NCBI GenBank assembly: GCA_910580045.1 | Contig: CAJTXF010000045.1 | Span: forward strand, 1-20,926 | Source: an uncultured Eubacteriales bacterium | GTDB lineage: Bacteria; Bacillota; Clostridia; Oscillospirales; Acutalibacteraceae | DNA length: 20,926 nt | Direction: 5' to 3' | In this document: positions 5,434-14,900 of the stretch, piece after piece | Position numbering within the stretch: position 1 is the first letter of the stretch | Layout: each line of letters starts with the position of its first letter | Program-made: the position numbers and the translations under genes | The notes under the pieces: model-generated | Databases searched by the model: none | What the model was told of the DNA's origin: nothing | The model's input: only the letters and a program-made list of their open reading frames with translations

Positions 5434-7482
5434 TTATTTTGAGAGCAAATCCAGCAAATCTTCCTCACTGAGCACCGGAATGCCCAGGTCGTTTGCCTTG
5501 TCCATTTTGCTTCCCGGGTCTGCCCCAGCCAGCAGATAGGAAGTCTTCTTCGATACGGAACCGGTAACCTTTCCGCCCTGCTTCTGGATGAGCTCGGTGG
5601 CCTGCTTGCGGCTGAGGGTGGGCAGAGTCCCGGTGAGCACAAAGGTCTTGCCCGCGAAAAGGGTGCCCTTCTCTCCCTGCTCTGCTGCCTTCATGTTCAG
5701 GCCCAGGGATTCCAGCCGGGCCACCAGCTCCCGGGCGCCGGGGTTGGAAAAGTACTCCGCCACCGAGACGGCCATGTCACAGCCGATGCCGTCCACTGCC
5801 GCCAGGCTGCTTGCCCCAATCTGCTTACGGATTTCTTTTTCCTCTTCCCCGCTGGCAGCCAGGGCCTCCACCTGGGCCCCGGCCTCCATCAGGGCCGCCA
5901 TGCTGGGGAAAGCGCCGCAGAGAAGCTGGGCGGCCTTGGCCCCAATATGGGGGATGCCCAGGGCGAACACCAGCCGGTACAAATCATTGGACTTGGACTT
6001 CTCAATCGCTGCCAGCAGGTTGGCCGCGGACTTCTGGCCCATGCGCTCCAGGCCTGCCAGCCGCGCCCTGTCCAGGGTGTACAAATCCGCCGGGGAGTGG
6101 ACAAGCCCCTCCCGGGTGAGCTGCTCCAGCAGGGCCGGGCCCAGGCCGTCAATGTCCATCGCGTCCCGGCTGGCGAAGTGGATAAGGTTCCGCAGCAGCT
6201 GGGCCGGGCACTGGGGATTGGTGCAGCGGGTGGCTGCCTCCCCCGCCTCCCGGGTGACCGGCTGGCCGCAGGAGGGACAGGTATTAGGCAGGGTGAAGGG
6301 CTTAGAATCCTGGGGATTTTCCACCACGGACACCACCTCGGGGATAATCTCCCCTGCCTTGCGCAGAATGACCCGGGAGCCCACCCGCACGTCCTTCTCC
6401 GTGATAAAGTCCTGGTTGTGCAGGGTGGCCCGGCTGACGGTGGTCCCGGCCAGGGTAACGGGCTCAAACACCCCGGTGGGGGTCAGCACCCCGGTGCGGC
6501 CCACGTTCACCTCAATGCTGAGCAGGGTGGTCTCCTTCTCCTCCGGCGGATACTTGAAGGCCTCTGCCCAGCGGGGGAATTTAGCGGTGCTGCCCAGCTC
6601 CTCCCGCTGGGCAAAGCTGTTCACCTTGACCACCGCCCCGTCAATGGGGAAATCATACTGGCCCCGGTTCTCCCCAATCTCCCGGATAAAGCGGAGGATT
6701 TCCTCCATGTCCTTGGACACAAAATAGGTGGGGGGCACCGGGAAGCCCAGCTCCTTCAATCGCTCTAAGGACTGGCTGTGGCTGGTCAAGCTCTCCCCCG
6801 CAGCCTGCTGGACATTGAACACGAAGATATCCAGCTCCCGGCCCGCGGTGATTCTGGCGTCCTTCTGGCGCAGGGAGCCCGCCGCGGCGTTGCGGGGGTT
6901 TTTGAAGGGCTTCTCCTCCAAAAGCTCCTGGCGCTCGCACAGGCGCTGGAAGGCCTGCTCGGACAAATAGACCTCCCCCCGTACCTCCAAAAAGGGCACT
7001 GGATCCCGGAGAGTCTTGGGCACGGTGCGGATGGTGCGGATGTTCTCGGTCACATCCTCCCCGGTGATGCCGTCGCCCCGGGTAGAGCCCCGTACAAAGC
7101 GGCCCTGCTCATATTCCAGGGCCACGGAGAGGCCGTCAAACTTGGGCTCCACCACATATTCCGGGTCCACCACGGCCTCCCGGACCCGGCTGTCGAAGTC
7201 CCGCAGCTCCTCCTCGGAGAAGGAATCGTGGAGGCTCTCTAAGGGCACCTGATGCACCACAGGGGCGAAGCTGTTGTACACAGCCCCGCCCACCTTCTGG
7301 GTGGGGGAATCCGCTGTGATAAGCTCCGGAAATTGGGCCTCCAGCTCCTCCAAACGGCGGTAGAGCCTGTCATATTCAAAATCGCTGATTTCCGGGTCAT
7401 CCTCGGTATAATACTTTTTGCTGTGATAGGCAATCTGCTCCCGCAGGGCAAGCAGTTCCTGTTCCGCGGCTTTTTTATCCAT
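5434..7482 (-). CDS. ligA: NAD-dependent DNA ligase LigA
   Basis: LigA seals nicks between Okazaki fragments using NAD+. The 682-residue length is typical. The adenylation domain has the active-site lysine in EPKFDG (K114) and the later motif FLEVRGEVYL (near 164-173). The OB-fold region follows, then a Cys4 zinc finger (C402, C405, C420, C425), helix-hairpin-helix repeats, and a C-terminal BRCT domain (about 605-682). The start has GAGGAG very close to the ATG (3 nt), a little tight but the only sensible start. It lies 20 nt before galK and 16 nt after yunB in the same operon. Nothing looks broken or fused. Confidence 0.97.
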   Translation of the reverse strand: MDKKAAEQELLALREQIAYHSKKYYTEDDPEISDFEYDRLYRRLEELEAQFPELITADSPTQKVGGAVYNSFAPVVHQVPLESLHDSFSEEELRDFDSRVREAVVDPEYVVEPKFDGLSVALEYEQGRFVRGSTRGDGITGEDVTENIRTIRTVPKTLRDPVPFLEVRGEVYLSEQAFQRLCERQELLEEKPFKNPRNAAAGSLRQKDARITAGRELDIFVFNVQQAAGESLTSHSQSLERLKELGFPVPPTYFVSKDMEEILRFIREIGENRGQYDFPIDGAVVKVNSFAQREELGSTAKFPRWAEAFKYPPEEKETTLLSIEVNVGRTGVLTPTGVFEPVTLAGTTVSRATLHNQDFITEKDVRVGSRVILRKAGEIIPEVVSVVENPQDSKPFTLPNTCPSCGQPVTREAGEAATRCTNPQCPAQLLRNLIHFASRDAMDIDGLGPALLEQLTREGLVHSPADLYTLDRARLAGLERMGQKSAANLLAAIEKSKSNDLYRLVFALGIPHIGAKAAQLLCGAFPSMAALMEAGAQVEALAASGEEEKEIRKQIGASSLAAVDGIGCDMAVSVAEYFSNPGARELVARLESLGLNMKAAEQGEKGTLFAGKTFVLTGTLPTLSRKQATELIQKQGGKVTGSVSKKTSYLLAGADPGSKMDKANDLGIPVLSEEDLLDLLSK

Positions 7483-7498
7483 AGGCTCCTCGTCTTTT

Positions 7499-8155
7499 TT
7501 ATGATGTTTCCTGCCCCGTCCCGTTGGTAATGAACTTGGGCACCTGGCCCACCACCATGGTCTCAGCCAAGACGGTCACGCTCTCCACCTCCACAGCGGT
7601 CTCAAACCGGCGGGACGGGGAATAGGCCTGGGCCCGTACCGTAAAGCTCAGCCTGTGGCAGGTCTGGTTCAGCCCGGCGCTGATGAAATCCGTGGAGAAC
7701 TCCGCTGTTGCCGAGCCCTCCAGCCGCATTTTCAGCGGCACCGGGAACCCCCGGCCATTCAGCAGGCCCACGCCGGTCAGGCTGCCCACAGGCACCTGCA
7801 CCGTCACCTGGCCCCGCAAATCCCGGCTGAGCCTATCCAGCACCCCGGTGCGCAGGCGGTTCAGCCGCTCCTGGTCCGCGCTGACCAGAGACACCTGGCC
7901 AGACTCCTCCCGCTCTACCAGCAGGAAGGGGCCCGGGTCGGCCTCCAGCTCCGCCTCCACTGCCTGGGTGATATGGTCCAGTATGTAGCCCCGGGCGGCC
8001 TCTTGGGTCAGTTCGGTGGAAACCGCCGAAAGGGCCCGCTCAGACAGAGCTGTCATCCCCAGCGCGGCCAGCGCCAGCAGGGACAGCAGAGTCTTGAGCC
8101 AGCCCCTCCCCTTCAGGCCCCGGCGGGGAGAACGGTATTTCTTGATTCTGTTCAT
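7499..8155 (-). CDS. yunB: Sporulation protein YunB family
   Basis: A 218-residue protein with a basic N-terminus, one membrane helix at about 23-40, and an extracytoplasmic domain. The diagnostic block VPVGSLTGVGLLNGRGFPVPLKM and the later SAGLNQTCHRLSF match the YunB family, which Bacillus subtilis makes in the mother cell under SigE. The exact biochemical role is unknown. It lies 48 nt after maf and 16 nt before ligA. Its Shine-Dalgarno-like GGGGGTGG lies inside a strong hairpin (8159-8193), which could limit translation. No SigE promoter was clearly seen just upstream. Confidence 0.85.
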   Translation of the reverse strand: MNRIKKYRSPRRGLKGRGWLKTLLSLLALAALGMTALSERALSAVSTELTQEAARGYILDHITQAVEAELEADPGPFLLVEREESGQVSLVSADQERLNRLRTGVLDRLSRDLRGQVTVQVPVGSLTGVGLLNGRGFPVPLKMRLEGSATAEFSTDFISAGLNQTCHRLSFTVRAQAYSPSRRFETAVEVESVTVLAETMVVGQVPKFITNGTGQETS

Positions 8156-8158
8156 AGT

Positions 8159-8193
8159 ACCACCCCCATGCCATTCTACGCATGGAGGGTGGT
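8159..8193 (-). promoter_or_regulatory. Hairpin covering the yunB ribosome binding site
   Basis: The arms 8159-8171 (ACCACCCCCATGC) and 8180-8193 (GCATGGAGGGTGGT) pair over 13 bp with one bulged base and an 8-nt loop. The 3' arm in mRNA sense holds the GGGGGTGG that precedes the yunB ATG (8153-8155) by a few bases. There is no T-run on either side, so it is not an ordinary terminator. It probably controls yunB translation or marks an RNA processing point between maf and yunB. Confidence 0.6.
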
Positions 8194-8203
8194 CCCGTGT
8201 GCG

Positions 8204-8776
8204 TCAGAGCATCTTCCGCAGGCGGCGGAGGGTCTCTGCCACAGGCAGGCCCACAATATTGGGATAGTCCCCGGCAATGGACTGGACCAGCATCACGCCC
8301 ACACCCTCAATGCCATAGCCCCCGGCCCGGCCTGTGGACTCGCCCATTGCTACGTATTCGGCAATCTCCTCCTCGGCCAGGGGGTAAAAGGTCACGTCCG
8401 TCACCTGGTGGAACACCTGAATCTGTCCCCCGGCCATCAGGCACACGCCGGTATACAGCTGGTGGGTGCGGCCTGACAGGCGGCGGAGGGTGGCCTTTGC
8501 CGCCTCATCGTCCGCGGGCTTGCCGATAATCATGTGGTCAATGCTCACCACTGAGTCCGCGGCAATCAGGGGCCTGCCCGGGCACAGGGGAGCCACGGCC
8601 TCTGCCTTGCGCCGGGCCAGGCACTCCACGGTCTGGGCTGGGGTGAAGTCCTCGGGCACGGTCTCGTCCGCGCCTGAGACCAGAACCTCCACCTTTACCC
8701 CTGCCTGTTCCAGCAGCATCCGGCGGCTGGGGGACTGGGAGGCCAGCACAATGATAGGCTCAATCCTCAAAGCCAT
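8204..8776 (-). CDS. maf: Maf-family nucleotide pyrophosphatase
   Basis: Maf proteins hydrolyse non-standard or excess nucleoside triphosphates (dTTP, UTP or modified bases) to monophosphates. The 190-residue protein starts with the signature LASQSPSRRMLLEQAG (11-26), has the catalytic Asp in AADSVV (D74), the GKP motif (85-87) and SGRTHQLYTGV, typical of the dTTP/UTP-type subgroup. The start codon overlaps the end of galE by 17 nt, suggesting translational coupling, since its own Shine-Dalgarno (AGAAG) is weak. The common AADT is AADS here, a mild change. Maf is also linked to septum formation in Bacillus. Confidence 0.93.
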   Translation of the reverse strand: MALRIEPIIVLASQSPSRRMLLEQAGVKVEVLVSGADETVPEDFTPAQTVECLARRKAEAVAPLCPGRPLIAADSVVSIDHMIIGKPADDEAAKATLRRLSGRTHQLYTGVCLMAGGQIQVFHQVTDVTFYPLAEEEIAEYVAMGESTGRAGGYGIEGVGVMLVQSIAGDYPNIVGLPVAETLRRLRKML

Positions 8777-9782
8777 TGGGGTTCATCTTCTGCCAGCGGA
8801 GAGTATCCGCGCACATGTCGTCAATGGACTTTTTGGCCTCCCAGCCCAGCTCCGCCTTGGCCAGAGAGCAGTCCGCATAGCAGGTGGGGATGTCGCCCGG
8901 GCGGCGGGCATCTATCACATAGGGGATGTCCTTGCCTGCCGCTTTGGAGAAGGCCGCAATCATCTCTAACACAGACGCGCCCTTTCCGGTGCCCAGGTTG
9001 TAGACTTTCCGTCCGCAGGGGCCGTTTTGGAACAGCTTCAGGGCGGCGGCATGGCCCTCGGCCAGGTCCACCACGTGGATATAGTCCCGCACGCCGGTGC
9101 CGTCAGGAGTGGGGTAGTCGTTGCCGTACACATGGACCTTTTCCAGCTTGCCCACCACGGTCTGGGCGATGTAGGGGGCCAGGTTGTTGGGGATGCCGTT
9201 GGGGTCCTCGCCAATCAGGCCGCTCTCGTGGGCGCCCACTGGGTTGAAGTACCGCAGCAGTACCGCGCTGAACTGGGGATGGGCGTGCACATAGTCAGTG
9301 AGGATGTGCTCAATCATCAGCTTGGTGTTGCCATACGGGCAGTTGGCGCTGCTGGGCAGGGGGAAGTCCTCCTTGATGGGCACTGTGGCAGGCTCGCCGT
9401 ACACAGTGGCAGAGGAGCTGAAAATAATATTGTTCACGCCCTGGGCCTCCATCACCTTGAGCAGCACCAGAGTGGAGCCGATGTTGTTGTCATAGTACTC
9501 CAAGGGCTTGGCCACGGACTCGCCCACAGCCTTGAGCCCGGCAAAGTGGATGACAGCCTCCGGCTTCTCCTTTTGGAAAACCTCAGTGAGCTTGGCCTCA
9601 TCCCGCACGTCGCACTCATAGAAGATGGGCTCCTTGCCGGTAATCTCCTTCACCCGCTCTACGGAAGCCTTTTTGCTGTTGCACAGATTGTCCACCATCG
9701 TGACCTGGTGGCCCTGCTGCAAGAGCACGACCACAGTGTGGCTGCCAATGTACCCCGCGCCGCCAGTAACCAGAATTTTCAT
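8760..9782 (-). CDS. galE: UDP-glucose 4-epimerase GalE
   Basis: GalE interconverts UDP-galactose and UDP-glucose using bound NAD. The 340-residue protein opens with the Rossmann motif TGGAGYIGSH (6-15) and has the SDR catalytic set: Ser in FSSSATVYG (S124) and Y150-x3-K154 in CPYGNTK. The open frame extends upstream to 9989, but the ATG at 9782 is chosen because the protein then begins MKILVTGGAG, AAAGG lies upstream, and the promoter at 9852-9880 falls inside the longer frame. It is the first gene of the operon that also contains galK, so galactose use, or UDP-galactose supply for surface polymers, is the likely role. Confidence 0.97.
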   Translation of the reverse strand: MKILVTGGAGYIGSHTVVVLLQQGHQVTMVDNLCNSKKASVERVKEITGKEPIFYECDVRDEAKLTEVFQKEKPEAVIHFAGLKAVGESVAKPLEYYDNNIGSTLVLLKVMEAQGVNNIIFSSSATVYGEPATVPIKEDFPLPSSANCPYGNTKLMIEHILTDYVHAHPQFSAVLLRYFNPVGAHESGLIGEDPNGIPNNLAPYIAQTVVGKLEKVHVYGNDYPTPDGTGVRDYIHVVDLAEGHAAALKLFQNGPCGRKVYNLGTGKGASVLEMIAAFSKAAGKDIPYVIDARRPGDIPTCYADCSLAKAELGWEAKKSIDDMCADTLRWQKMNPNGFED

Positions 9783-9851
9783 AATTGACCCCGCCTTTCT
9801 CTGCTTTGCTGTGATGTTTGTATTTTTCCCGGGGCTTTGCCCCTTGCAAAT

Positions 9852-9880
9852 ATTATAGGCAATCCGGCGGCAAAATACAA
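9852..9880 (-). promoter_or_regulatory. galE operon promoter
   Basis: On the minus strand TTGTAT (plus 9875-9880), a 17-nt spacer and a perfect TATAAT (plus 9852-9857). The leader to the galE ATG is about 63 nt. No obvious operator repeat is seen. Confidence 0.8.
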
Positions 9881-9981
9881 GGATTTCCCGGAAAGAAATC
9901 AATATAATCCAGAAATTGCTCAAAATAGTTTGCATGGCCCGGGCGATACTAATTCCATAGAAAAAAGGGGGTATTTTCACC

Positions 9982-10368
9982 ATGAGCAAGGACGGGATTT
10001 TATTTTTGGCAGGCAGCTGCGCCTATCCCACTTTAGAGATGGCCTGGCGGGGCCGCACCCATTACTCTATGGCCATTGCGGGGGGCGTGTGCCTGTGCCT
10101 GATTGACTGGGTCTGCTGCGGAAGCCTGGAGCGCAAAAGCCTGTTCACCCGGTGTCTGGCCGGGGCCGGGCTGATTACAGGCGTAGAGCTGGCCGCAGGG
10201 CTGATTGTAAATACTGGGCTGGGGCTGGGGGTATGGGACTACTCCAAACTGCCGCTGAATATTCTGGGGCAGGTGTGTCTGCCCTACTCGGCGCTGTGGT
10301 TTGGGCTGACGGTTCCGGCGATGGCGCTGTGCAGATTGTGCAGGCGGGCGGAGGATGCGGAGGCGTGA
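9982..10368 (+). CDS. Small CmpB-type putative ABC-transporter permease family membrane protein
   Basis: A 128-residue, strongly hydrophobic protein with about four membrane helices (about 6-21, 28-46, 58-78, 95-116). The block WDYSKLPLNILGQVCLPYSALWF (85-107) is the hallmark of the ABC_trans_CmpB family, named as putative ABC permeases although no ATPase partner is usual. It is shorter than many members but looks complete. The start has AAGGGGGT about 9 nt upstream. It is the only clear plus-strand protein gene here, divergent from galE and convergent with pfkA, with no ABC ATPase nearby. A transport role is not shown. Confidence 0.75.
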   Translation: MSKDGILFLAGSCAYPTLEMAWRGRTHYSMAIAGGVCLCLIDWVCCGSLERKSLFTRCLAGAGLITGVELAAGLIVNTGLGLGVWDYSKLPLNILGQVCLPYSALWFGLTVPAMALCRLCRRAEDAEA

Positions 10369-10404
10369 AAAAGGACAAGGCATCCCAATGGGGATGCCTT
10401 GTCC
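10368..10404. terminator. Terminator hairpin between the convergent CmpB-type gene and pfkA
   Basis: A perfect 14-bp stem is formed by 10373-10386 and 10391-10404 with an AATG loop. On the minus strand it is followed by TTTTT, so it should end the pfkA transcript after the structured region. It begins right at the plus-strand gene's stop codon and may stop that transcript too, although AAAA, not T, follows in that direction. Confidence 0.8.
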
Positions 10405-10811
10405 AAAAGGTGGATAAACTCAAAACCTGACGGCTCGGGCAGGGGCCTTCTCGGAGCAGAGCGGATAGGCGGCGACCGGGGTCCAGGGGCGGAGAGTTGG
10501 CTTTGGCCAACTCTTGGCCCCTGGCAGGGTTCGGGACGACTTGGCGAAGCCAACGTCAGGAGTCCCGAGGTCTTTCCCTTGACCTTTCTCTTAAGGCGGC
10601 GCGACAAAAGAAAAGGAACGGCGCACCGCGTCAGACGGCCCCCAAACGTCAGCGCGAGGCACCAGGAGCGCCGCCCTTTAAGGTCAAGGGCAAGGTCGTG
10701 GGACTCTGTCCCACACCCTGCCACCTTTTGAAAAAGGTGGACGAAAACTTTCGCTCCGCTTTTCCCCTCTGCTTGGCGAAAGGCGCTGCCCCGAGCCGTT
10801 AGGCTCCCTGC
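10405..10811. repeat. Structured intergenic element with nested inverted repeats
   Basis: No convincing gene lies here. The stretch is packed with paired segments. The outer arms are 10430-10442 and 10786-10799 (ACGGCTCGGG...CAG, one bulge). Inside are a hairpin at 10483-10524 with 8+9 bp, a hairpin at 10531-10568, and a long stem of 10576-10586 with 10680-10690 (CCCTTGACCTT/AAGGTCAAGGG) continued by GGCGGCGC (10595-10602) with GCGCCGCC (10668-10675). Further stems are GTGGGAC/GTCCCAC (10698-10714), CCACCTTTT/AAAAGGTGG (10721-10740) and CTTTCGC/GCGAAAG (10748-10782). It would be transcribed as the pfkA 3' region. It could be a multicopy palindromic element or a structured RNA; the sequence alone does not decide. 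Confidence 0.65.
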
Positions 10812-11780
10812 TTAAATCGACAATCTGGCTGAGACCCGGTACAGGTTCTCGTCAAAAATCCTCGGCATATTCAGCGCCTCGGTAATGTCAAAATCTACCA
10901 CCTGCTCGCCCTTCAGGGCCACCACCCGGTTGGATGCGCCGTTATGCAGCAGCTCTACTGCATGGAAGCCCATCCGGCTGGCCACCACCCGGTCCCGCAG
11001 GGTCGGCGACCCGCCCCGCTGGACATGGCCCAGCACTGTGGCCCGGCTCTCAATGCCTGTGGCTGCCTGGATGCGCTCGGTCAGCTCCTGGGTATGGCCC
11101 ACGCCCTCTGCCACCACAATTATGTAGTGGCGCTTGCCTGTCTTCTGGGCCGCTTTCATCCTGTCCACAATGTCCCGCTGGAAGTCATAGGGCACCTCGG
11201 GCACCAATGTGGTCATGGCTCCCACCGCAATGCTGGTGTGCAGGGCAATGTCACCGCAGCGGCGGCCCATCACCTCTACCACGCTGCACCGGTCGTGGGA
11301 CTCGGTGGTGTCCCGGATGCGGTCAATCATTTCCATTGCTGTGTTCAGGGCCGTGTCATAGCCAATGGTATAGTCTGTGCAGGCGATGTCATTGTCAATG
11401 GTGCCGGGCACGCCGATACAGGAAATGCCCTCGCCGCACAAATCCCTAGCCCCCCGGAAAGAGCCATCGCCGCCAATGACGACCACGCCCTCAATCCCCT
11501 TTTCCCGGCAGAAATCCGCCGCCTTTTTTACGCCAGCGGCAGTGTTGAACTCCGGGCTGCGGGCCGTGAACAGGGACGTGCCCCCGTGCTGGATAATGTC
11601 AGAGACGCTGCGCATACTCATCTCTTTTACATCACCGTTGAGCAGGCCGTTATAGCCCCGCATCACGCCATAAATCTTCATGCCAAAAGAGTGGGCGCTG
11701 CGGACCACCGCTCTGACGGCCGCGTTCATGCCGGGGGCGTCGCCCCCGCTGGTCAGTACTGCTATTGTTTTGGCTCCCAT
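10812..11780 (-). CDS. pfkA: ATP-dependent 6-phosphofructokinase
   Basis: Commits fructose-6-phosphate to glycolysis with ATP. The 322-residue length is typical of bacterial PfkA. It has TSGGDAPGMN (10-19), the ATP-type GGDGS (103-107; PPi-dependent enzymes usually have GGDDS), the catalytic Asp in PGTIDND (D129), MGRRCGD (171-177) and the late GHVQRGG motif. The GGAGG Shine-Dalgarno is 9 nt from the ATG. It follows dnaE, a common order in Firmicutes, but has its own promoter at 11849-11876. Its product, fructose-1,6-bisphosphate, is the classic activator of HprK kinase, encoded in the same cluster. Confidence 0.98.
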   Translation of the reverse strand: MGAKTIAVLTSGGDAPGMNAAVRAVVRSAHSFGMKIYGVMRGYNGLLNGDVKEMSMRSVSDIIQHGGTSLFTARSPEFNTAAGVKKAADFCREKGIEGVVVIGGDGSFRGARDLCGEGISCIGVPGTIDNDIACTDYTIGYDTALNTAMEMIDRIRDTTESHDRCSVVEVMGRRCGDIALHTSIAVGAMTTLVPEVPYDFQRDIVDRMKAAQKTGKRHYIIVVAEGVGHTQELTERIQAATGIESRATVLGHVQRGGSPTLRDRVVASRMGFHAVELLHNGASNRVVALKGEQVVDFDITEALNMPRIFDENLYRVSARLSI

Positions 11781-11848
11781 ATTTATTTACCTCCAACTTT
11801 GCCCGGGCGCAGACACCGCCTGGGGGATGATACAGACTTATACTCCCC

Positions 11849-11876
11849 ATTATATCAAATTTTCGGGAATTATCAA
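11849..11876 (-). promoter_or_regulatory. pfkA promoter
   Basis: In the 140-nt gap between dnaE and pfkA the minus strand reads TTGATA (plus 11871-11876), a 16-nt spacer and a perfect TATAAT (plus 11849-11854). It gives a leader of about 60 nt, so pfkA can be expressed apart from dnaE. Confidence 0.8.
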
Positions 11877-11920
11877 GGGGGTAAGGAAGATTTTGCACGT
11901 TTCCCGCCAGCGCCCGGCCC

Positions 11921-14900
11921 TTAAAGGCCGCCCCGGGGCGGGGGGACATATTTGACGTTTTCCCTGCCCAGCAGCTTTTCCAGGGCCCGCAGAAGGGGCC
12001 TGTTGATTTCCAGCCTGCGGGAGGCTGGGGCCCGGTACAGCTTTTTCGTGTTCTGATAGTAGATATAGAAGTCTGCCAGGCCCTCTGAGAAAATCTCCGC
12101 GTACTGCATGGCTTTGCGGCACCGGGGGTCGTCCTGGGATTCCACCCGCAGATACAAGCCGGGACGGGTGTTCTTTCCCCCGCCGCCTTCTTGCGGGGGC
12201 TGGGCCGGGCTCAGCTGCTCACACAGCAGCTCCGGCTCCTTTTCCTCCTGAAAGCTCAGCTTCCCCCGGACCTCCACCACCGCGCCCTCCCGCAGAAGGC
12301 TGCCCTGCTCTTCCAGCACCCGGGGAAAAACCAGCAGGTTCATGGCCCCATACATATCCTCCAAAGTGGCAAAGGCCATCTGGGCCCCGGCCCGGGTGGC
12401 CTTGCGCCGCACCCCGGTGACAATGCCCAGCAAAACCACCCGCTGGCCATCCTGATAGCTCACAGCGCCCGGCTCGCCCCCAGCGCTCTGCTGGATATCC
12501 AGGATTCTGGCGCAGCGGCCCTCAGCGTAAGCGTCCGCGTAAGCAGACATGGGATGGCCGCTCAGGTACATGCCCGTGACCTCTTTCTCCATGGCCAGCT
12601 TTTCCCTGGGGGAGAAGTCCTCCGCCTTGGGGATATCCCCCAGAACGCTCTCCCCCATGACCCCGGGGGTGTCGAAGAAGCCCATCTGGCCCTCCAGGTT
12701 CCGGTGCCGGTCCCCTTCCAGGCTGCTCAGCACTTGTTCCACAGCCAAAAGCATCTCCCGGCGGTTGCTGCCCATGCCGTCCAGGGCCCCGCACTGGATT
12801 AGGCTCTCCACGGCCCGGCGGTTCATGTCCTTGCCCAGCATCCGGCGGCAGAAGTCCACAAACCCGGTGAAGTCCCCGCCTGCCCGGCGCTCCTGCTCCA
12901 TACGGGCAATCACCCCCCGGCCCAGGTTCTTCACCGCCGCCAGGCCAAAGCGCAGGCTGTCCCCGTCCACCGTGAAGCCTATGCCGCTGCGGTTCACATG
13001 GGGCGGCAGCACCCGGATGCCCAGCCGCCTGCACTCCTCTGTATACTCTGCCACCTTGCCCGCCCAACCCAGCACGCTGGACAGCAGGGCAGCCATATAC
13101 TCCTGGGGATAGTGGCATTTCAGCCAGGCGGTCTGATAGGCCAGCACCGCGTAGGCCGCGGCATGGGATTTGTTGAAGGCATAGGAGGCAAAGTCCCCAA
13201 TCTCCTGGAACAGGGCCTCTGCCACGCTCTCGGCCACCCCCCGGTTCACGCAGCCCTCCACCTCCCAGGAGCCATCCTCCCGCTGCTGGCCGTGGATGAA
13301 GATTTGCTTCTCCCGCTCCAGCACATCGTGCTTCTTTTTGGACATGGCCCGGCGGACAATATCCGCCCTGCCCAGAGAGTAGCCCGCCAGCTCCCGGAAA
13401 ATGCGCATGACCTGCTCCTGATAGATAATACATCCAAAGGTTACCCCCAGGATGGGCCGGAGCTTCTCATCCCGATAGCGGATTTTCCCTGTGTCCCGGC
13501 GGTTTTCCAGATAGGCGGGGATAAACTGCATGGGCCCGGGCCGGTACAGGGAGATGATGGCAATCAAATCCTCAATGCTGTCTGCCCGGGACTGAACCAG
13601 CAGCCGGGTCATGCCCCCGGACTCGAACTGGAACACCCCGCTGGTGCGGCCCTCTGCCAGCATGGCAAAGGTCTCTGAATCATCCTCCGGCACAGCGTCC
13701 ATAGAAAAGCCCGGCTCCCTGCGCTGAATGAGCTTGCGGGCATTGTCAATCACAGACAGGTTCCTCAGGCCCAGGAAGTCCATTTTCAGCAGGCCCAGCT
13801 CCTCAATGGCAGTCATGGTGAACTGGGTGACTGTCACGTCCCCGTTCCGGGCCAGGGGCACATATTCCAGCACCGGCTCGTCGGTGATAAGCACCCCTGC
13901 CGCGTGGGTGCTGGTGTTCCGGGGCATTCCCTCCACCTTCCGGGCCATTGCCACCATTGCATTCACTTGGCTGTCCCCTTCACAGAGCCTGCGCAGCTCC
14001 GCGGAGTGGGCCAGGGCCTTTTCCAGGGTTACGCCCGGCTCCATTGGCACCAGCTTGGCAATCTGGTCCACCTTGCCATAGGGCACGGCCATGGCCCGGC
14101 CCACGTCCCGGATAGCCCCCCGGGCAGCCATTGTGCCAAAGGTGACAATCTGGGCCACATGGTCTGCCCCATACTTATTCTGCACATAGGTGATAATCTC
14201 GTCCCGGCGCTCGTCACTGAAATCAATATCAAAGTCCGGCATACTCACCCGCTCCGGGTTCAGGAAGCGCTCGAAAATCAAATCATACCGGATGGGGTCC
14301 ACATTGGTGATGCCCAGGCAGTAGGCGGCCAGGCTCCCGGCCCCAGAGCCCCGGCCCGGGCCCACGGGGATGCCCACGCTTCTGGCATAGCGGATAAAGT
14401 CCCACACAATCAGGTAGTAGTTTACATACCCCATCTGCTCAATGGTGCTGATTTCATACTCCAGCCGCTTCTCCAACGCAGGCTCAGGGGGCTCCCCATA
14501 CCGGGCACGCAGGCCCTCTTGGCACAGGCGGCGGAAATAGCTCTCGCTGGGGGTACCGTCCGGCACATCGAACCGGGGCAGCTTGGTTTTGCCGAACTCA
14601 ATCTCCACATGGCAGCGCCGGGCAATGTCCCCTGTGCGGGCCAGGGCCTCTGGGTGCTGGGGGAACAGGGCCTGCATCTCCTCCTCCGACTTCACGTACA
14701 GCTCCCCGGAGCCGAACTCCAGGCCTCCCTCTTCCTCCACTGTGCGGCCTGTCTGGATGCACATAAGCACCCGGTGCATCTCCTGATCCTCGGGCTCAAT
14801 ATAGTGGCAGTCATTGGTGCAGACAAGGGGGATGCCTGTCTCCTCTGAGAGCCGGATAAGGCTGGGCATCACATACTTCTCGTCCCCCAGGCCGTGGTCC

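Noticed and set aside
9783..9989. Possible 69-residue N-terminal extension of GalE
   Set aside because: GalE normally starts at MKILVTGG. A promoter lies inside the extension, and its sequence is not GalE-like.
11928..11941. The palindrome CCGCCCCGGGGCGG at the end of dnaE as a terminator
   Set aside because: It lies within the last codons, has no T-run, and is explained by Pro/Arg/Gly codons in GC-rich DNA.
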